This document shows, one piece after another, positions 35,427-44,976 of a stretch of DNA of 64,000 nucleotides. Each line of letters begins with the position of its first letter. The first letter of the stretch is position 1. The translations under genes were made by a program, and so were the position numbers. A model generated the notes under the pieces. That model was not told the origin of the DNA and ran no database searches. It saw only the letters and a list, made by a program, of their open reading frames with translations. The DNA is from Marispirochaeta sp963667435 (GTDB lineage: Bacteria > Spirochaetota > Spirochaetia > JC444 > Marispirochaetaceae): positions 2,356,001 to 2,420,000 of the forward strand of contig OY763414.1 of NCBI GenBank assembly GCA_963667435.1, written 5' to 3'.

Positions 35427-35461
35427 TAGTACTACTTATAGATATAATAAATAACATTAAT

Positions 35462-35490
35462 TTTACTAACCTTCAAGTTTCCTGTATTGT
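35462..35490 (+). promoter_or_regulatory. Promoter for purL
   Basis: TTTACT (35462-35467), a 17-base spacer and TATTGT (35485-35490), each matching four of six consensus bases. The start point would be near 35497, 25 bases before the ATG. The region also carries the divergent LysR start. Confidence 0.5.
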
Positions 35491-35521
35491 TAGTTCATAG
35501 CACCCTGCCAAAGGAGCCGTT

Positions 35522-38500
35522 ATGGTACGCCGCGTTTATGTAGAGAAGCTCTCCCAGTATGCCCATGAAGCACATCATGTCCTCCACAACCTGAGGGAAA
35601 GAATGGGAATTACATCCCTGAAATCAGCCCGCCTGCTTCATCGTTACGATGTAGAAGGTATTGAGGAAAAAGATTTCAACCGCGCTTGCGAGACCATACT
35701 ATCAGAAGCTCCAGTGGATCGTCTCAGCTTTGATCCACCCGCAGACGGTCCCGACACCAGGATTCTTGCTATTGAAGCCCTTCCCGGCCAGTATGATCAG
35801 CGGGCAGACTCGGCCGCCCAGGCAATCCAGCTTATGACCCACGGAGCACCTCCGACAGTTGCCGCAGCGGGAGTATGGCTCTTGGAAGGCAGCCTGAATG
35901 CAGAGGATATGCAGACCATCAAATCATTCCTGATAAACCCCGTCGAAGCACGGGAAGCCTCCCTGGAGATACCGGCAAGCCTTGACCTTGATGCTCCGGA
36001 GCCGGGAGTAATCCCCTCCATAGAGGGCTTTATATCAGGAGATGGGGGATTTTTGTCTTCTCTTCGCAGCGAATACGGACTGGCCATGTCCGAGGCAGAC
36101 CTTGCCCTATGTCAGGAATATTATCGGGATACAGAACAGCGAAACCCTACAGAGACTGAAATACGAGTACTGGATACCTATTGGTCAGATCATTGCAGAC
36201 ACACCACCTTTCTTACCCGCATAGAAAAGGTGGAGTTTGGAACAGACCCGATCTCTCAAAAGATTGAAGAAAGCTATAGGCAGTACCTAACAGTAAAAGA
36301 GAAGTATGCCGCCCATAAATCCGTCTGCCTGATGGATCTTGCAACCATTGTCATGAAGCAGTTCCGCAAAGAGGGAAAGCTCGACAACCTGGAGGTTTCC
36401 GAAGAGATCAACGCCTGCAGCATTCGGGTTGAAGCAGAAATTGACGGCAAAAAAGAGCCCTGGCTGGTAATGTTCAAAAACGAGACACATAACCACCCCA
36501 CGGAAATTGAACCCTTCGGCGGCGCCGCAACCTGTCTCGGCGGTGCCATCAGGGACCCCCTCTCAGGCCGCTCCTATGTCTACCAGGCCATGCGGGTTAC
36601 CGGATCCGGCGATCCCCGGGTGCCGGTAAGTGAAACCATTGCAGGGAAACTTCCCCAGCGAACAATTTCTACCGTGGCGGCCAGAGGCTACAGCTCCTAC
36701 GGAAACCAGATAGGCCTTGCCACCGGCAAAGTGCATGAGATTTACCACCCCGGCTATGTGGCCAAAAGAATGGAGATAGGCGCTGTTGTAGGTGCAGCTC
36801 CGGAAAACAGCGTCAGCCGTCTGGAGCCTGCAGCAGGAGACCTGATCGTTCTAATAGGAGGGCGAACCGGAAGGGACGGCATCGGCGGTGCCACCGGCTC
36901 CTCCAAAGAACACAATCTGGACTCCCTGGCCCAATGCGGCGCAGAAGTTCAGAAGGGAAATCCACCAACGGAAAGAAAGCTGCAGCGCCTCTTCCGGGAC
37001 AGGGATTTTGCAAAAAAGATAAAGCGCTGTAACGACTTCGGCGCAGGCGGCGTTTCAGTCGCCGTTGGAGAACTTGCTCCGGGGCTAAAAATCAACCTGG
37101 ATGCTGTACCGAAGAAATACCATGGCCTCAACGGCACAGAGCTGGCCATTTCCGAATCCCAGGAGCGAATGGCAATAGTAGTTGAAAAAGAAAACCTGGA
37201 TTACTTTATCCGGCGCTCTGCGGAAGAAAACCTGGAAGCAACCCTTATTGCCGAGGTTACCGATGACAACCGGCTGATAATGGAGTGGAAGGGAACAAAG
37301 ATTGTCGATCTTTCCCGGGATTTTCTGGACACCAACGGCGCAGAACAGACCACCAGTGCCGCCATCAATGGAACTCTTACAGGTAACAAACCCTTCGCAG
37401 CCGAAGCGGGTGCAGATATCAGAGAAGAATTCCTTAAACGTCTCGCAAGCCTGGATGCCTGCGGTCAGGAAGGGCTGGGTCAGCTTTTCGATTCCACCAT
37501 CGGTGCAGGATCAGTTCTCATGCCCTACGGCGGAAAAAACCAGACCAGCCCCTCCGACGGAATGGCAGCCCTTATTCCCGTGGAAAAAGGCAGTACAACA
37601 ACAGCCACTCTTATGAGTTTCGGCTTTGATCCCCGGATCTCATCCTGGAGCCCCTACCACGGAGCAGTCTACGCGGTGCTCCAAAGCGCCGCCCGCATAG
37701 CCTCCATGGGCGGGGATTTCCGTCAAATCCGGCTCACCTTTCAGGAGTATTTTGAGCGCCTCGGCACCGATCCGGTAAAATGGGGAAAACCACTATCAGC
37801 CCTGTTAGGCGCTTTCCATACCCAGGAGAAGATGGGCATCGCCGCCATCGGCGGAAAAGACAGCATGTCCGGAACCTTCGAGGATCTGCATGTTCCTCCC
37901 ACCCTGGTCTCCTTTGCGGTAGCCCCGATCGAGGCAAACAAAGTAATCTCCCAGGAGCTGAAAAAAGCCGGAACTTCCCTTATCCTTCTGACAGTGCCCC
38001 GGGATGCCGACGACCTGCCCAATCTGGACAGCGCCATGAAGATCTACGACGCGGTACACAAGGCAGCAGACAAAGGTGCTGTTCTCAGTGCAAAAAGCAT
38101 CGGCCCCGGAGGACTGGGAGTCAGCCTTGCCGAGATGGCCTTCGGCAACAACCTGGGAGTAAGCCTGGATGGATCATGGACAAGTGAAGAGCTTTTCAGA
38201 CTCAGCTACGGAAGCCTGATTCTGGAACTTGAAAATACCGGAATCAGCGAACTGGCAGGACTCGGAGCAAAAACAGTTGGACAGGTTACGGACACTCCGG
38301 AAATCAAGGGCAGTGGCTTTACTGTTTCAATCGAAGACGCACTCAAAGCCTGGCGTGCACCCCTTGAGGAGATCTATCCAATTTCAGCCCCGGCGGTCAC
38401 GGAAATCACGACTTCTGCAACAGCAAAGAGCTCCTCTTCGGCAGCAAAAGGTCCGAAGACCGTATCACCCAGGGTTCTTATCCCGGTATTTCCCGGCACT

Positions 38501-39259
38501 AACTGCGAGTACGACTCCGCTGAAGCTTTCCACCGGGCAGGAGGCACCCCGGACATCCGGGTCCTGCGCAACCTCACTCCCGACATGGTGGCGGACTCAA
38601 TCCACAGCATGGCAGAAGGGCTGAAGCAGAGCCAGATACTGATGATTCCCGGCGGCTTCAGCGCCGGAGACGAGCCGGAAGGCTCCGGCAAGTTTATCGC
38701 CGCCTTCTTCAGCAACCCGGAACTCACCGACGCGGTGGAGGAATTCCTCGCACGGGACGGACTGATTCTTGGAATCTGCAACGGATTTCAGGCGCTTATA
38801 AAACTTGGGCTCCTTCCCTGGGGACACATCGCTCCCCTGAAGCCCGAAAGCCCCACTCTTACCTTTAATACCCTGAGCGCCCACGTCAGCCGCTTTGTAA
38901 CAACCCGCATCGAGACCACCGCGTCCCCCTGGCTGCAGCATACAAGTGTCGGCGATACTCACTGGATCCCCGTTTCCCACGGAGAAGGCCGCTTTGTCGC
39001 GGAACCTGCAGTGCTGATGCAGCTTGAAAAGGCAGGGCAGATTGCAGCCCGCTACGTGGATGACGCAGGCAGCCCTACCATGGCAGGACCGGCAAACCCC
39101 AACGGATCCATGAACGCTGTTGAAGCCCTGATAAGCCCCGACGGCCGTATCCTTGGTAAGATGGGACACTCCGAGCGCTACCGGCCGGGACTGTTCAGGA
39201 ATATTCCCGGGGACAAGGATCAGGGACTGTTTAAATCGGGAGTAGAGTATTTCGGGTAA
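35522..39259 (+). CDS. purL: Phosphoribosylformylglycinamidine synthase, large single-chain form
   Basis: Fourth step of purine synthesis: converts FGAR, glutamine and ATP to FGAM. The 1,245-residue protein is the fused form (E. coli 1,295). Order: N-terminal domain, two AIRS-like ATP-binding halves (NETHNHPTEIEPFGGAATC near 320; GGKDSMSGTF near 777), and a C-terminal class I glutamine amidotransferase from about 980. In that domain GTNCEYDSAEAF opens the fold, GICNGFQALI carries the nucleophile Cys and SHGEGRF the His. A linker of Ser/Thr/Ala (near 960-980) joins the domains. AAAGGAGCC precedes the ATG. No other purine gene is adjacent. Confidence 0.96.
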   Translation: MVRRVYVEKLSQYAHEAHHVLHNLRERMGITSLKSARLLHRYDVEGIEEKDFNRACETILSEAPVDRLSFDPPADGPDTRILAIEALPGQYDQRADSAAQAIQLMTHGAPPTVAAAGVWLLEGSLNAEDMQTIKSFLINPVEAREASLEIPASLDLDAPEPGVIPSIEGFISGDGGFLSSLRSEYGLAMSEADLALCQEYYRDTEQRNPTETEIRVLDTYWSDHCRHTTFLTRIEKVEFGTDPISQKIEESYRQYLTVKEKYAAHKSVCLMDLATIVMKQFRKEGKLDNLEVSEEINACSIRVEAEIDGKKEPWLVMFKNETHNHPTEIEPFGGAATCLGGAIRDPLSGRSYVYQAMRVTGSGDPRVPVSETIAGKLPQRTISTVAARGYSSYGNQIGLATGKVHEIYHPGYVAKRMEIGAVVGAAPENSVSRLEPAAGDLIVLIGGRTGRDGIGGATGSSKEHNLDSLAQCGAEVQKGNPPTERKLQRLFRDRDFAKKIKRCNDFGAGGVSVAVGELAPGLKINLDAVPKKYHGLNGTELAISESQERMAIVVEKENLDYFIRRSAEENLEATLIAEVTDDNRLIMEWKGTKIVDLSRDFLDTNGAEQTTSAAINGTLTGNKPFAAEAGADIREEFLKRLASLDACGQEGLGQLFDSTIGAGSVLMPYGGKNQTSPSDGMAALIPVEKGSTTTATLMSFGFDPRISSWSPYHGAVYAVLQSAARIASMGGDFRQIRLTFQEYFERLGTDPVKWGKPLSALLGAFHTQEKMGIAAIGGKDSMSGTFEDLHVPPTLVSFAVAPIEANKVISQELKKAGTSLILLTVPRDADDLPNLDSAMKIYDAVHKAADKGAVLSAKSIGPGGLGVSLAEMAFGNNLGVSLDGSWTSEELFRLSYGSLILELENTGISELAGLGAKTVGQVTDTPEIKGSGFTVSIEDALKAWRAPLEEIYPISAPAVTEITTSATAKSSSSAAKGPKTVSPRVLIPVFPGTNCEYDSAEAFHRAGGTPDIRVLRNLTPDMVADSIHSMAEGLKQSQILMIPGGFSAGDEPEGSGKFIAAFFSNPELTDAVEEFLARDGLILGICNGFQALIKLGLLPWGHIAPLKPESPTLTFNTLSAHVSRFVTTRIETTASPWLQHTSVGDTHWIPVSHGEGRFVAEPAVLMQLEKAGQIAARYVDDAGSPTMAGPANPNGSMNAVEALISPDGRILGKMGHSERYRPGLFRNIPGDKDQGLFKSGVEYFG

Positions 39260-39581
39260 TTAAACATGCCTGGATGCTGCGGGATTGCACAAGCCTCCTC
39301 CCGTGGCATCTGCATCATGATGATTTTCTCAATAGATAACTAAAAGTTGTTTCTCAAATATAGAAGGTTCAACAGGGTTCTCATTATCAACCATACTGTG
39401 GATGTTAATTAATTCCAGGGCTCTGCTAAATTTACCCGTGACTCCCTTACTTCTTATTTCTTTCAGGATTTCGTTAGAATTAATAGTATTCTGAAGCTGC
39501 CTCATCCCTGCTGCACATTTCCATACGGTTTTTATTTCCCATCTCCTTTCGTAAAGAGAATCTCTATTTCTCCAGGCCAAA
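39260..39581. other. 322-bp intergenic stretch after purL
   Basis: No gene was supported. An imperfect hairpin (39273-39284 with 39299-39310: GATGC/GCATC and CGGGA/TCCCG around a 2x2 mismatch) lies just after purL but has no T-run, so it is at best a weak terminator. An 87-codon minus-strand frame covers much of the rest without a recognisable product. Confidence 0.5.
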
Positions 39582-40587
39582 TTGCGAGTCATTCAAAAGT
39601 ATGATATTCAGAATGCAGTTAAAGAAATGGAGAATCCTGCTGTGCCAGTGCTGTTTTTTACCCTGTGTGTATTCTCTTTTGCCTTCGGAATCTTCAACAT
39701 TATTACCATCAGCTTTATTCGGATTAATCTTCCAGAACGGGGACTGCGAAGCCTCCTGATGCCTATGGTTCCCCTATCTGCAATGACCTTTATCCAGCTA
39801 TTCCACTACTATCTATCCCCGACCGGTTCCGGATTTGTAATGCAGAGCTGGTGGCGCGCCGGGTATGAGACAACCCGCATCCTCATTGCCATGGGCTGGA
39901 TCAGTGTTACCTACTACCGCTATGCAATGAATGGAATAGAAACCTTTAAAAGAGGAATTGTTACAGGATTCGCCGCCGGACTTTTCTGCCTCTGGATACT
40001 TATACTGATTGATCTGTTTAATACCATAGATCTGCACCAGGAGACCATAGGCAATATCGGAATCGTCGGGACCCTGTTCTTCGCCGGATTCCGGGCAGTT
40101 GCAATTCTTCGACACCGCAGGCCCCTGTTGGATTCAACAAAGCTGGCATTGAGTCTGGCTATTTTTAAGTCTTGTAATTTATCCCGGGATCGCCCTGGCT
40201 GACGCCTTTGACTGGACTCTTCCGTTCTTCGAAAATGGGGTTCCCATCTGGATTCAGGCCCATCCTCTTTATTATGTAATACTGAACGTACCCATACTTA
40301 TGCATCTAATTAAACTGATTAAACGCCGGGACCGGAAAAATGCTCTCCCCGGCATATCGCTGCAGGATAAAGACCTGTCCGATCTTCTCATCACACATTA
40401 CAACCTCACCCCCAGAGAAATAGAGGTCGCAAATCTGATCCTTAACGGATACAGCAACAAGCAAATCGCCGAACTGCTCTCACTTGCTCTGGCTACAGTA
40501 AAAACGCATATTTACAGAATATTCAGCAAGATGAATATCTCCAGCAGAACAGAAATGTTCGTAGAGATAGGACAATGGACTGCCTGA
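39582..40587 (+). pseudogene. 7TM-LuxR regulator with an internal frameshift
   Basis: Two adjacent frames together encode a membrane-bound LuxR-type regulator. The first (39582-40202) holds about six helices and would stop in DRPG. After a five-T run (40162-40166), the +1 frame carries on seamlessly as LSLVIYPGIALADAFDW, a further helix (YYVILNVPILMHLIKLI) and a GerE-type HTH. That HTH is LTPREIEVANLILNGYSNKQI plus ALATVKTHIYRIFSKMNI. The joined product would be about 334 residues. The HTH is intact and unmutated, so the break is recent, a sequencing indel, or possibly recoded. Start: TTG at 39582 or ATG at 39627; neither has a strong ribosome-binding site. Ligand unknown. Confidence 0.78.
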
Positions 40588-40698
40588 TCAATAATCTTCG
40601 GCATTTTCACAGTTTTCAACCAGCCCTTTGGTTCCGTTGAAATTCTCATCTTTGTTCTTAAAAAAAGGAGTTTATAAAAGAACATCAGAAATAAATCT

Positions 40699-40716
40699 AT
40701 AGTACTTTGGTACTAT
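40699..40716. terminator. Weak hairpin between convergent genes
   Basis: ATAGTAC-TTTG-GTACTAT, perfect 7-bp arms, between the LuxR gene and the convergent secreted-protein gene. Flanks are T-rich on both strands but without a continuous run, so termination is plausible only. Confidence 0.35.
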
Positions 40717-40751
40717 TCTTACTTTTATGCTCACTGTTTTTATACTTCAAA

Positions 40752-41537
40752 CTAAAACATATATCCGGGATTTCGGGACATCAGTTCCCAATACCATTCC
40801 TGAGGATCGGATTCATCCATTTCACAGGGAGAAAAACCTACCTGCATATGACAGCCCATCATGGTCTCAGTATAAAAACCTTCAATTTCGGGCTGGCACA
40901 CAACCAGGGCAATTCTTTTCTCAAAGGGGCTTACAAAGTAGCGATAACTTCCGATTTCCTCATTTACCAGAAAAGGGACAGCTCCAATATTCTTGGACTC
41001 CCAGAAATCCTCTATATAATTATACCGGTACATAGTTATTGTATGTATACCATCACAAAGGGAATCATCAGCGGCATAAACAAAGTCGCCATACTCGGGA
41101 TATTCAACAGGTTCCAGGCCCGTTTTCTGTGCATCCTGAGAAAAATCGAAACCAAAGGAATCAAATATGCTGGTGGCATCGTTTACTCTTTCCAGAATAG
41201 TCGCGATATAAGCCGGGAAATCTGTTAAATCAATATCATCTGTTCTGGTTCTGTCCGCCTCTATACTGACTTCTTCTCCTGGACTGAATGAAAGGGTTAA
41301 CCGGCTCTTATCCGTAACCATATCCTGAACATCTAAACGAATGCGCATTCGCGGTTCTAAATCTTCAAAGTAGGAGACATATGCAAGTAAGCCGTTAGCA
41401 GTCCACCCCAGGGGCGATGCATGGCCGTCACAGTCCTTTAAGGCAGTATAAACAACGTCTTTCATTGGACCTGCGAAAAGCGGTATTGAGAACATTGAAA
41501 TTATAAGAAGAAACAGCAGCATGAACTTCCTAATCAT
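40752..41537 (-). CDS. Secreted protein of unknown function
   Basis: I do not recognise a family. The 261-residue product has a signal peptide (MIRKFMLLFLLIISMFSIPLFA, then GP). The mature part is acidic and rich in aromatic residues, with a Cys near residue 36 (DCDGHASPLGW) and a second pair further on. It contains no hydrophobic segment after the signal, so it is probably periplasmic or extracellular. The motif GWTANGLLAYVSYFED resembles the opening strands of proteins annotated as uncharacterised in spirochaetes, but that is an impression only. Ribosome-binding site AAGGAAG precedes the ATG. It stands alone between two terminator-like hairpins. Confidence 0.65.
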   Translation of the reverse strand: MIRKFMLLFLLIISMFSIPLFAGPMKDVVYTALKDCDGHASPLGWTANGLLAYVSYFEDLEPRMRIRLDVQDMVTDKSRLTLSFSPGEEVSIEADRTRTDDIDLTDFPAYIATILERVNDATSIFDSFGFDFSQDAQKTGLEPVEYPEYGDFVYAADDSLCDGIHTITMYRYNYIEDFWESKNIGAVPFLVNEEIGSYRYFVSPFEKRIALVVCQPEIEGFYTETMMGCHMQVGFSPCEMDESDPQEWYWELMSRNPGYMF

Positions 41538-41602
41538 TTTAACTTCCTTTTTTACCTAATTTCTATGTTTATTTTTAACTCAACTAGAGTGAGAAAACAA
41601 TT

Positions 41603-41633
41603 TTTTATTAAAAAACCCGCCCATTCGGGCGGG
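41603..41633 (-). terminator. Terminator of the TAXI-TRAP operon
   Basis: CCCGCCC-ATTC-GGGCGGG. On the minus strand it is followed by TTTTTTAATAAAAAA and lies 20 bases after the TRAP permease stop. Confidence 0.88.
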
Positions 41634-41652
41634 CGCTTCAGAAGCACAGATT

Positions 41653-43689
41653 TTATACAGCTTCTTTCATGCTCATTTTTTGCATCAGATACACCGCACC
41701 ATAGACAATAAATCCGGCTATATACAGCAGGAAGCGCATGTCGTGTGATACACCAATCAGACCCGCGAAGAATCCGGGATTGAAAAAGATAAATGAGGCA
41801 AGCAGAAGCAGGATAAGCTCGTACCAGCGGTTCTTGCGCAGGTACCAGCCCTGCACAGCATTGGTAAAAGCAAAGGCCCCGAAAACAGCCGTTACAAAAA
41901 TCACCATGGATGGCAGCCAGCCGTTTATTCCAACCAGGACAAGATCCGGATTGAATACAAACATAAAAGGGATAACCGCGGTTCTGAGGTCATAGATAAA
42001 TCCCTGAATACCTGTCTGAATAGCATCCGCCTCGGCAATAGCCGCAGCGGTATAGGCAGCAAGTCCCACCGGAGGGGTATCATCAGCCAGAATCCCGAAG
42101 TAAAAGCAGAAGAGATGCGCTGCAATGGCGGGAATAATTATTCCCATACCGCCGCCTAACTGAATAATAATCGGCACTGTAATAGAGGCCATTACAATAT
42201 AGGTTGCTGTGGTAGGCAGCCCCATCCCAATAACCAGGCTGGCAACAGCGGTAATAAAAAGCAGCAGGAAGACATTCCCCATGGCGAGGAATTCAACAAC
42301 CTGCACAATCATACTGCCGATTCCCATATTGACTATGCCGACCACAATACCGGCTGTAGCAGTAGCCAGAGCAACAGTAAGCATGTTACGAGAGCCTTCA
42401 ATCAGCCCCTTTCCTACCAGCAGAATAACATCCTTAATTGCCTGAAAGACTGAAGCCTTTGCCCGGAACGCCAGATACATAGAGCGGACAAGATGAACCA
42501 GAATCAGCACAACAATAGCATTGAAAGCAGACAGCTTGGGGCTGTGGCGCATAACCATCAGTTCATATATGAGAATAGTAAGGGGAATCAGGTTGTGAAA
42601 TCCCTTTTTAAGAACATCCATAAATACCGGACATTCTTCCTTCGGCAGTCCCTCCATTCCAAGCTTGGATGCTTCAAGATGGGTAATGTAGAACAGGGCA
42701 AAATAGGAAACAAAGGCTGGAATCGCCGCTGCACGGATTACATCCATATAGGGAAGACTGAGGTATTCCGCAATAATAAAGGCTGCTGCGCCCATAATAG
42801 GAGGCATCAACTGTCCGTTGGTGCTGGCCGCAACCTCTGTCGCAGCAGCCATTTTTGCAGGATAACCGACCTTCTTCATCAATGGAATGGTAAATGTTCC
42901 AGTGGTTACCACATTGGCAATACTCGAACCGGAAACGAGACCGGTAAGTCCGGATGAAACAACTGAGGCTTTTGCCGGTCCCCCTTTATAACGACCCAGT
43001 ACAGAGATAGCCAGGTCGTTGAAAAAGTATCCTGCCCCGGTACGGTTGAGAAGAGACCCCAACAGTACAAAGAGAAATACGGTATTAGCGGAAACATCCA
43101 GAGGAATGCCATAGATTCCCTCAGTAGAAAGCACTATCTGGCTCAGATACTTGGTCAGAGAAACTCCCCGGAATGCAATAAAGTGGGGAAGATGCGGCCC
43201 AAGAAAAGCATAAATGGAAAAGACTACCGCAATAATTCCCAGAGGAAGACCGATAACCCGTCGGGAGGCCTCCAGCACCAGCAGTATGGTAAATATGCCG
43301 AAAACAATATCACGGCTTATGGGCCTTCCCGCCCTGGATGCAATCCCCTCATAGTCGACAACCATATAGAGAACCGCACCGACAGCCGCAATGGCAAGAA
43401 CAAAGTCGATCAGGGGAATTCGGTCAATGGCATGAAAAAACCGGATAGGCTGCTCATGCTTGGCAATCGGATACCCCAGATAGACCAGTGCAACCGCGAA
43501 GGCAAGATGGACCGCCCGGACAGTTACACTGTCAAGAACTACAAAACGCGGCAGAGCCAGCTGAAACAGCGCCCAGAGGACTGCAATTGAACTGAAAAGA
43601 ATTCTGTCCAGGGCCCGTTTGTCCCGGATCAGCCCCAGTTCTTCCTGCAGCAGCTCCCGTGCGGTCTCGTTTTCCCACTCTTTGGACAT
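41653..43689 (-). CDS. TRAP transporter fused permease (TAXI type)
   Basis: Inner-membrane protein of 678 residues with roughly 16-19 helices, the fused small and large permease subunits (DctQM) typical of TAXI-type TRAP systems. Signature regions: GSLLNRTGAGYFFNDLAISVLG, GSSIANVVTTGTFTIPLMKK and ADDTPPVGLAAYTAAAIAEAD. It works as a sodium- or proton-driven secondary importer with the periplasmic binding protein encoded upstream. AAGGAG precedes the ATG at 43689. The 98-bp gap to the binding-protein gene contains a large perfect palindrome that may lower permease expression. Substrate unknown; TAXI systems often take dicarboxylates or amino acids. Confidence 0.92.
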   Translation of the reverse strand: MSKEWENETARELLQEELGLIRDKRALDRILFSSIAVLWALFQLALPRFVVLDSVTVRAVHLAFAVALVYLGYPIAKHEQPIRFFHAIDRIPLIDFVLAIAAVGAVLYMVVDYEGIASRAGRPISRDIVFGIFTILLVLEASRRVIGLPLGIIAVVFSIYAFLGPHLPHFIAFRGVSLTKYLSQIVLSTEGIYGIPLDVSANTVFLFVLLGSLLNRTGAGYFFNDLAISVLGRYKGGPAKASVVSSGLTGLVSGSSIANVVTTGTFTIPLMKKVGYPAKMAAATEVAASTNGQLMPPIMGAAAFIIAEYLSLPYMDVIRAAAIPAFVSYFALFYITHLEASKLGMEGLPKEECPVFMDVLKKGFHNLIPLTILIYELMVMRHSPKLSAFNAIVVLILVHLVRSMYLAFRAKASVFQAIKDVILLVGKGLIEGSRNMLTVALATATAGIVVGIVNMGIGSMIVQVVEFLAMGNVFLLLFITAVASLVIGMGLPTTATYIVMASITVPIIIQLGGGMGIIIPAIAAHLFCFYFGILADDTPPVGLAAYTAAAIAEADAIQTGIQGFIYDLRTAVIPFMFVFNPDLVLVGINGWLPSMVIFVTAVFGAFAFTNAVQGWYLRKNRWYELILLLLASFIFFNPGFFAGLIGVSHDMRFLLYIAGFIVYGAVYLMQKMSMKEAV

Positions 43690-43719
43690 GAAAAACTCCT
43701 TATAACAGGGGATAAAAGC

Positions 43720-43747
43720 ATCTCAGGCCGCAATTGCGGCCTGAGAT
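43720..43747 (-). terminator. 28-bp perfect palindrome between TRAP genes
   Basis: ATCTCAGGCCGCAA then TTGCGGCCTGAGAT, a perfect 14-bp self-complement with no spacer bases, in the 98-bp gap between the binding-protein and permease genes. The minus-strand downstream T-run is weak (TGCTTTTATC). It likely acts as an attenuating or RNA-stabilising hairpin, giving more binding protein than permease. Confidence 0.7.
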
Positions 43748-43787
43748 ATCATGAGTACATTATAACTCTTGTAAAACCCGGTCAGAA

Positions 43788-44792
43788 TCAGTTCTGAATG
43801 AGTGCGGGGTTAATGTACTTAACCAGTCCTGCTTCTTCGTAGTATTTCAGAGCACCAGGATGAATCGGTGCAGACAGACCTTTTAGCATGCTCTCTTTGG
43901 TAAGAACCTGGTAGGCGGGGTGCAGACTCTTGAAGCTGTCGAAATTCTCGAATACCTCTTTGGTGATTGCATAAACAACATCATCAGATACGGATGCTGA
44001 GGTTACCAGAGTTGCCTTAACACCTACAGTGGTAGGATCTGAGGTATTTGCTGCCATGGGATACTCTTTCTGGGGAATCTGTGCCTCTGCATAGTAGGAG
44101 TACTTGTCTGTAAGCGCCTTGAGAACAGCACCATCGATATTTACAATCTTAACCTTTACACGACCTGCAGTTGCTTCTTTTATGTTTCCATTGGGATGGC
44201 CAACGGTATAAAAGAAAGCATCAATACGACCGTCATTCAGAAGACCCGGAGCTTCAACTGCTTTGACATTTTCCGCCTGAACATCGGCTTCACTCAAGCC
44301 AGCTGCGGCAAGTACATCCAGAGCATTCTGCAGGTTACCCGATCCGGCGTTTCCAAGGTTTACTCTCTTACCCTTCAGGTCGGCAACAGAATTGATTCCG
44401 GAATCGACACTTGCTACAAGAGTTACTGATTCGGGATGAATTGAAAAAACCGCCCGAAGATCATCCTGCTTGCCCGCATCTTTCCATTCAGCCATACCGT
44501 TAACAGCCTGGTACTGACGGTCAGACTGGGCAATACCGAAATCAAGGTCTCCGGCAAGTACGGCGTTAATGTTATAAACAGAACCTCCGGTGGATTCTAC
44601 TGTTGCCTTGATGCCATATTCATCATATTTTGCATTAACCATGCGGCTGATTGCGCCACCGGTGGGATAATATACTCCGGTAACACCGCCGGTTCCGATA
44701 GTTACAAACTTGTTTTCACTCTGACCGCCTGCATAAGCGGTAAAAGAAAAGATAACTGCTGTTAGCAGTGCCAGTACACCGATTTTCTTCAT
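43788..44792 (-). CDS. TAXI-family TRAP solute-binding protein
   Basis: Periplasmic binding protein of 334 residues. Signal peptide MKKIGVLALLTAVIFSFTAYA, then GGQ. The TAXI family is recognised by TIGTGGVTGVYYPTGGAISRM at the mature N-terminus, GGSVYNINAVLAGDLDFGIAQSD and HPESVTLVASVDSGI. It delivers substrate to the fused permease downstream. AACAGGAG precedes the ATG. The upstream region carries a 10-bp inverted repeat, the best operator candidate of this operon. Confidence 0.93.
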   Translation of the reverse strand: MKKIGVLALLTAVIFSFTAYAGGQSENKFVTIGTGGVTGVYYPTGGAISRMVNAKYDEYGIKATVESTGGSVYNINAVLAGDLDFGIAQSDRQYQAVNGMAEWKDAGKQDDLRAVFSIHPESVTLVASVDSGINSVADLKGKRVNLGNAGSGNLQNALDVLAAAGLSEADVQAENVKAVEAPGLLNDGRIDAFFYTVGHPNGNIKEATAGRVKVKIVNIDGAVLKALTDKYSYYAEAQIPQKEYPMAANTSDPTTVGVKATLVTSASVSDDVVYAITKEVFENFDSFKSLHPAYQVLTKESMLKGLSAPIHPGALKYYEEAGLVKYINPALIQN

Positions 44793-44825
44793 GTGTTTCT
44801 CCTGTTAATTTGTTAATGTCATACT

Positions 44826-44861
44826 AAATTACTTGGTTATTACAAATATTGCAAGTAATTT
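44826..44861 (-). promoter_or_regulatory. Operator-like inverted repeat upstream of the TAXI-TRAP operon
   Basis: Perfect 10-bp arms AAATTACTTG (44826-44835) and CAAGTAATTT (44852-44861) with a 16-base centre, 34-69 bases upstream of the start codon. On the minus strand, TTGCAA and TAATTT with a 17-base spacer overlap it, so a bound regulator would block the promoter. Confidence 0.6.
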
Positions 44862-44941
44862 CAATATTTTTACTATAATGGTATAAGATTCGGCCGGCAG
44901 CCAACAAATTCGCAATTCAATAGACCTTTCCCGTCTCTCCC

Positions 44942-44970
44942 TTGACCTGACTGCAGCCATTGGGTAGGTT
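44942..44970 (+). promoter_or_regulatory. Promoter of the NUDIX gene, six bases from the start codon
   Basis: TTGACC (44942-44947), exactly 17 bases, TAGGTT (44965-44970), then CTCTCT and ATG. The -10 match is weak (3/6) but the -35 match is 5/6. It predicts transcription starting at or beside the A of the start codon. Confidence 0.5.
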
Positions 44971-44976
44971 CTCTCT

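Noticed and set aside
39329..39592. 87-codon minus-strand frame between purL and the LuxR gene
   Set aside because: No signal peptide, domain or ribosome-binding site, and it overlaps the LuxR start; most likely chance.
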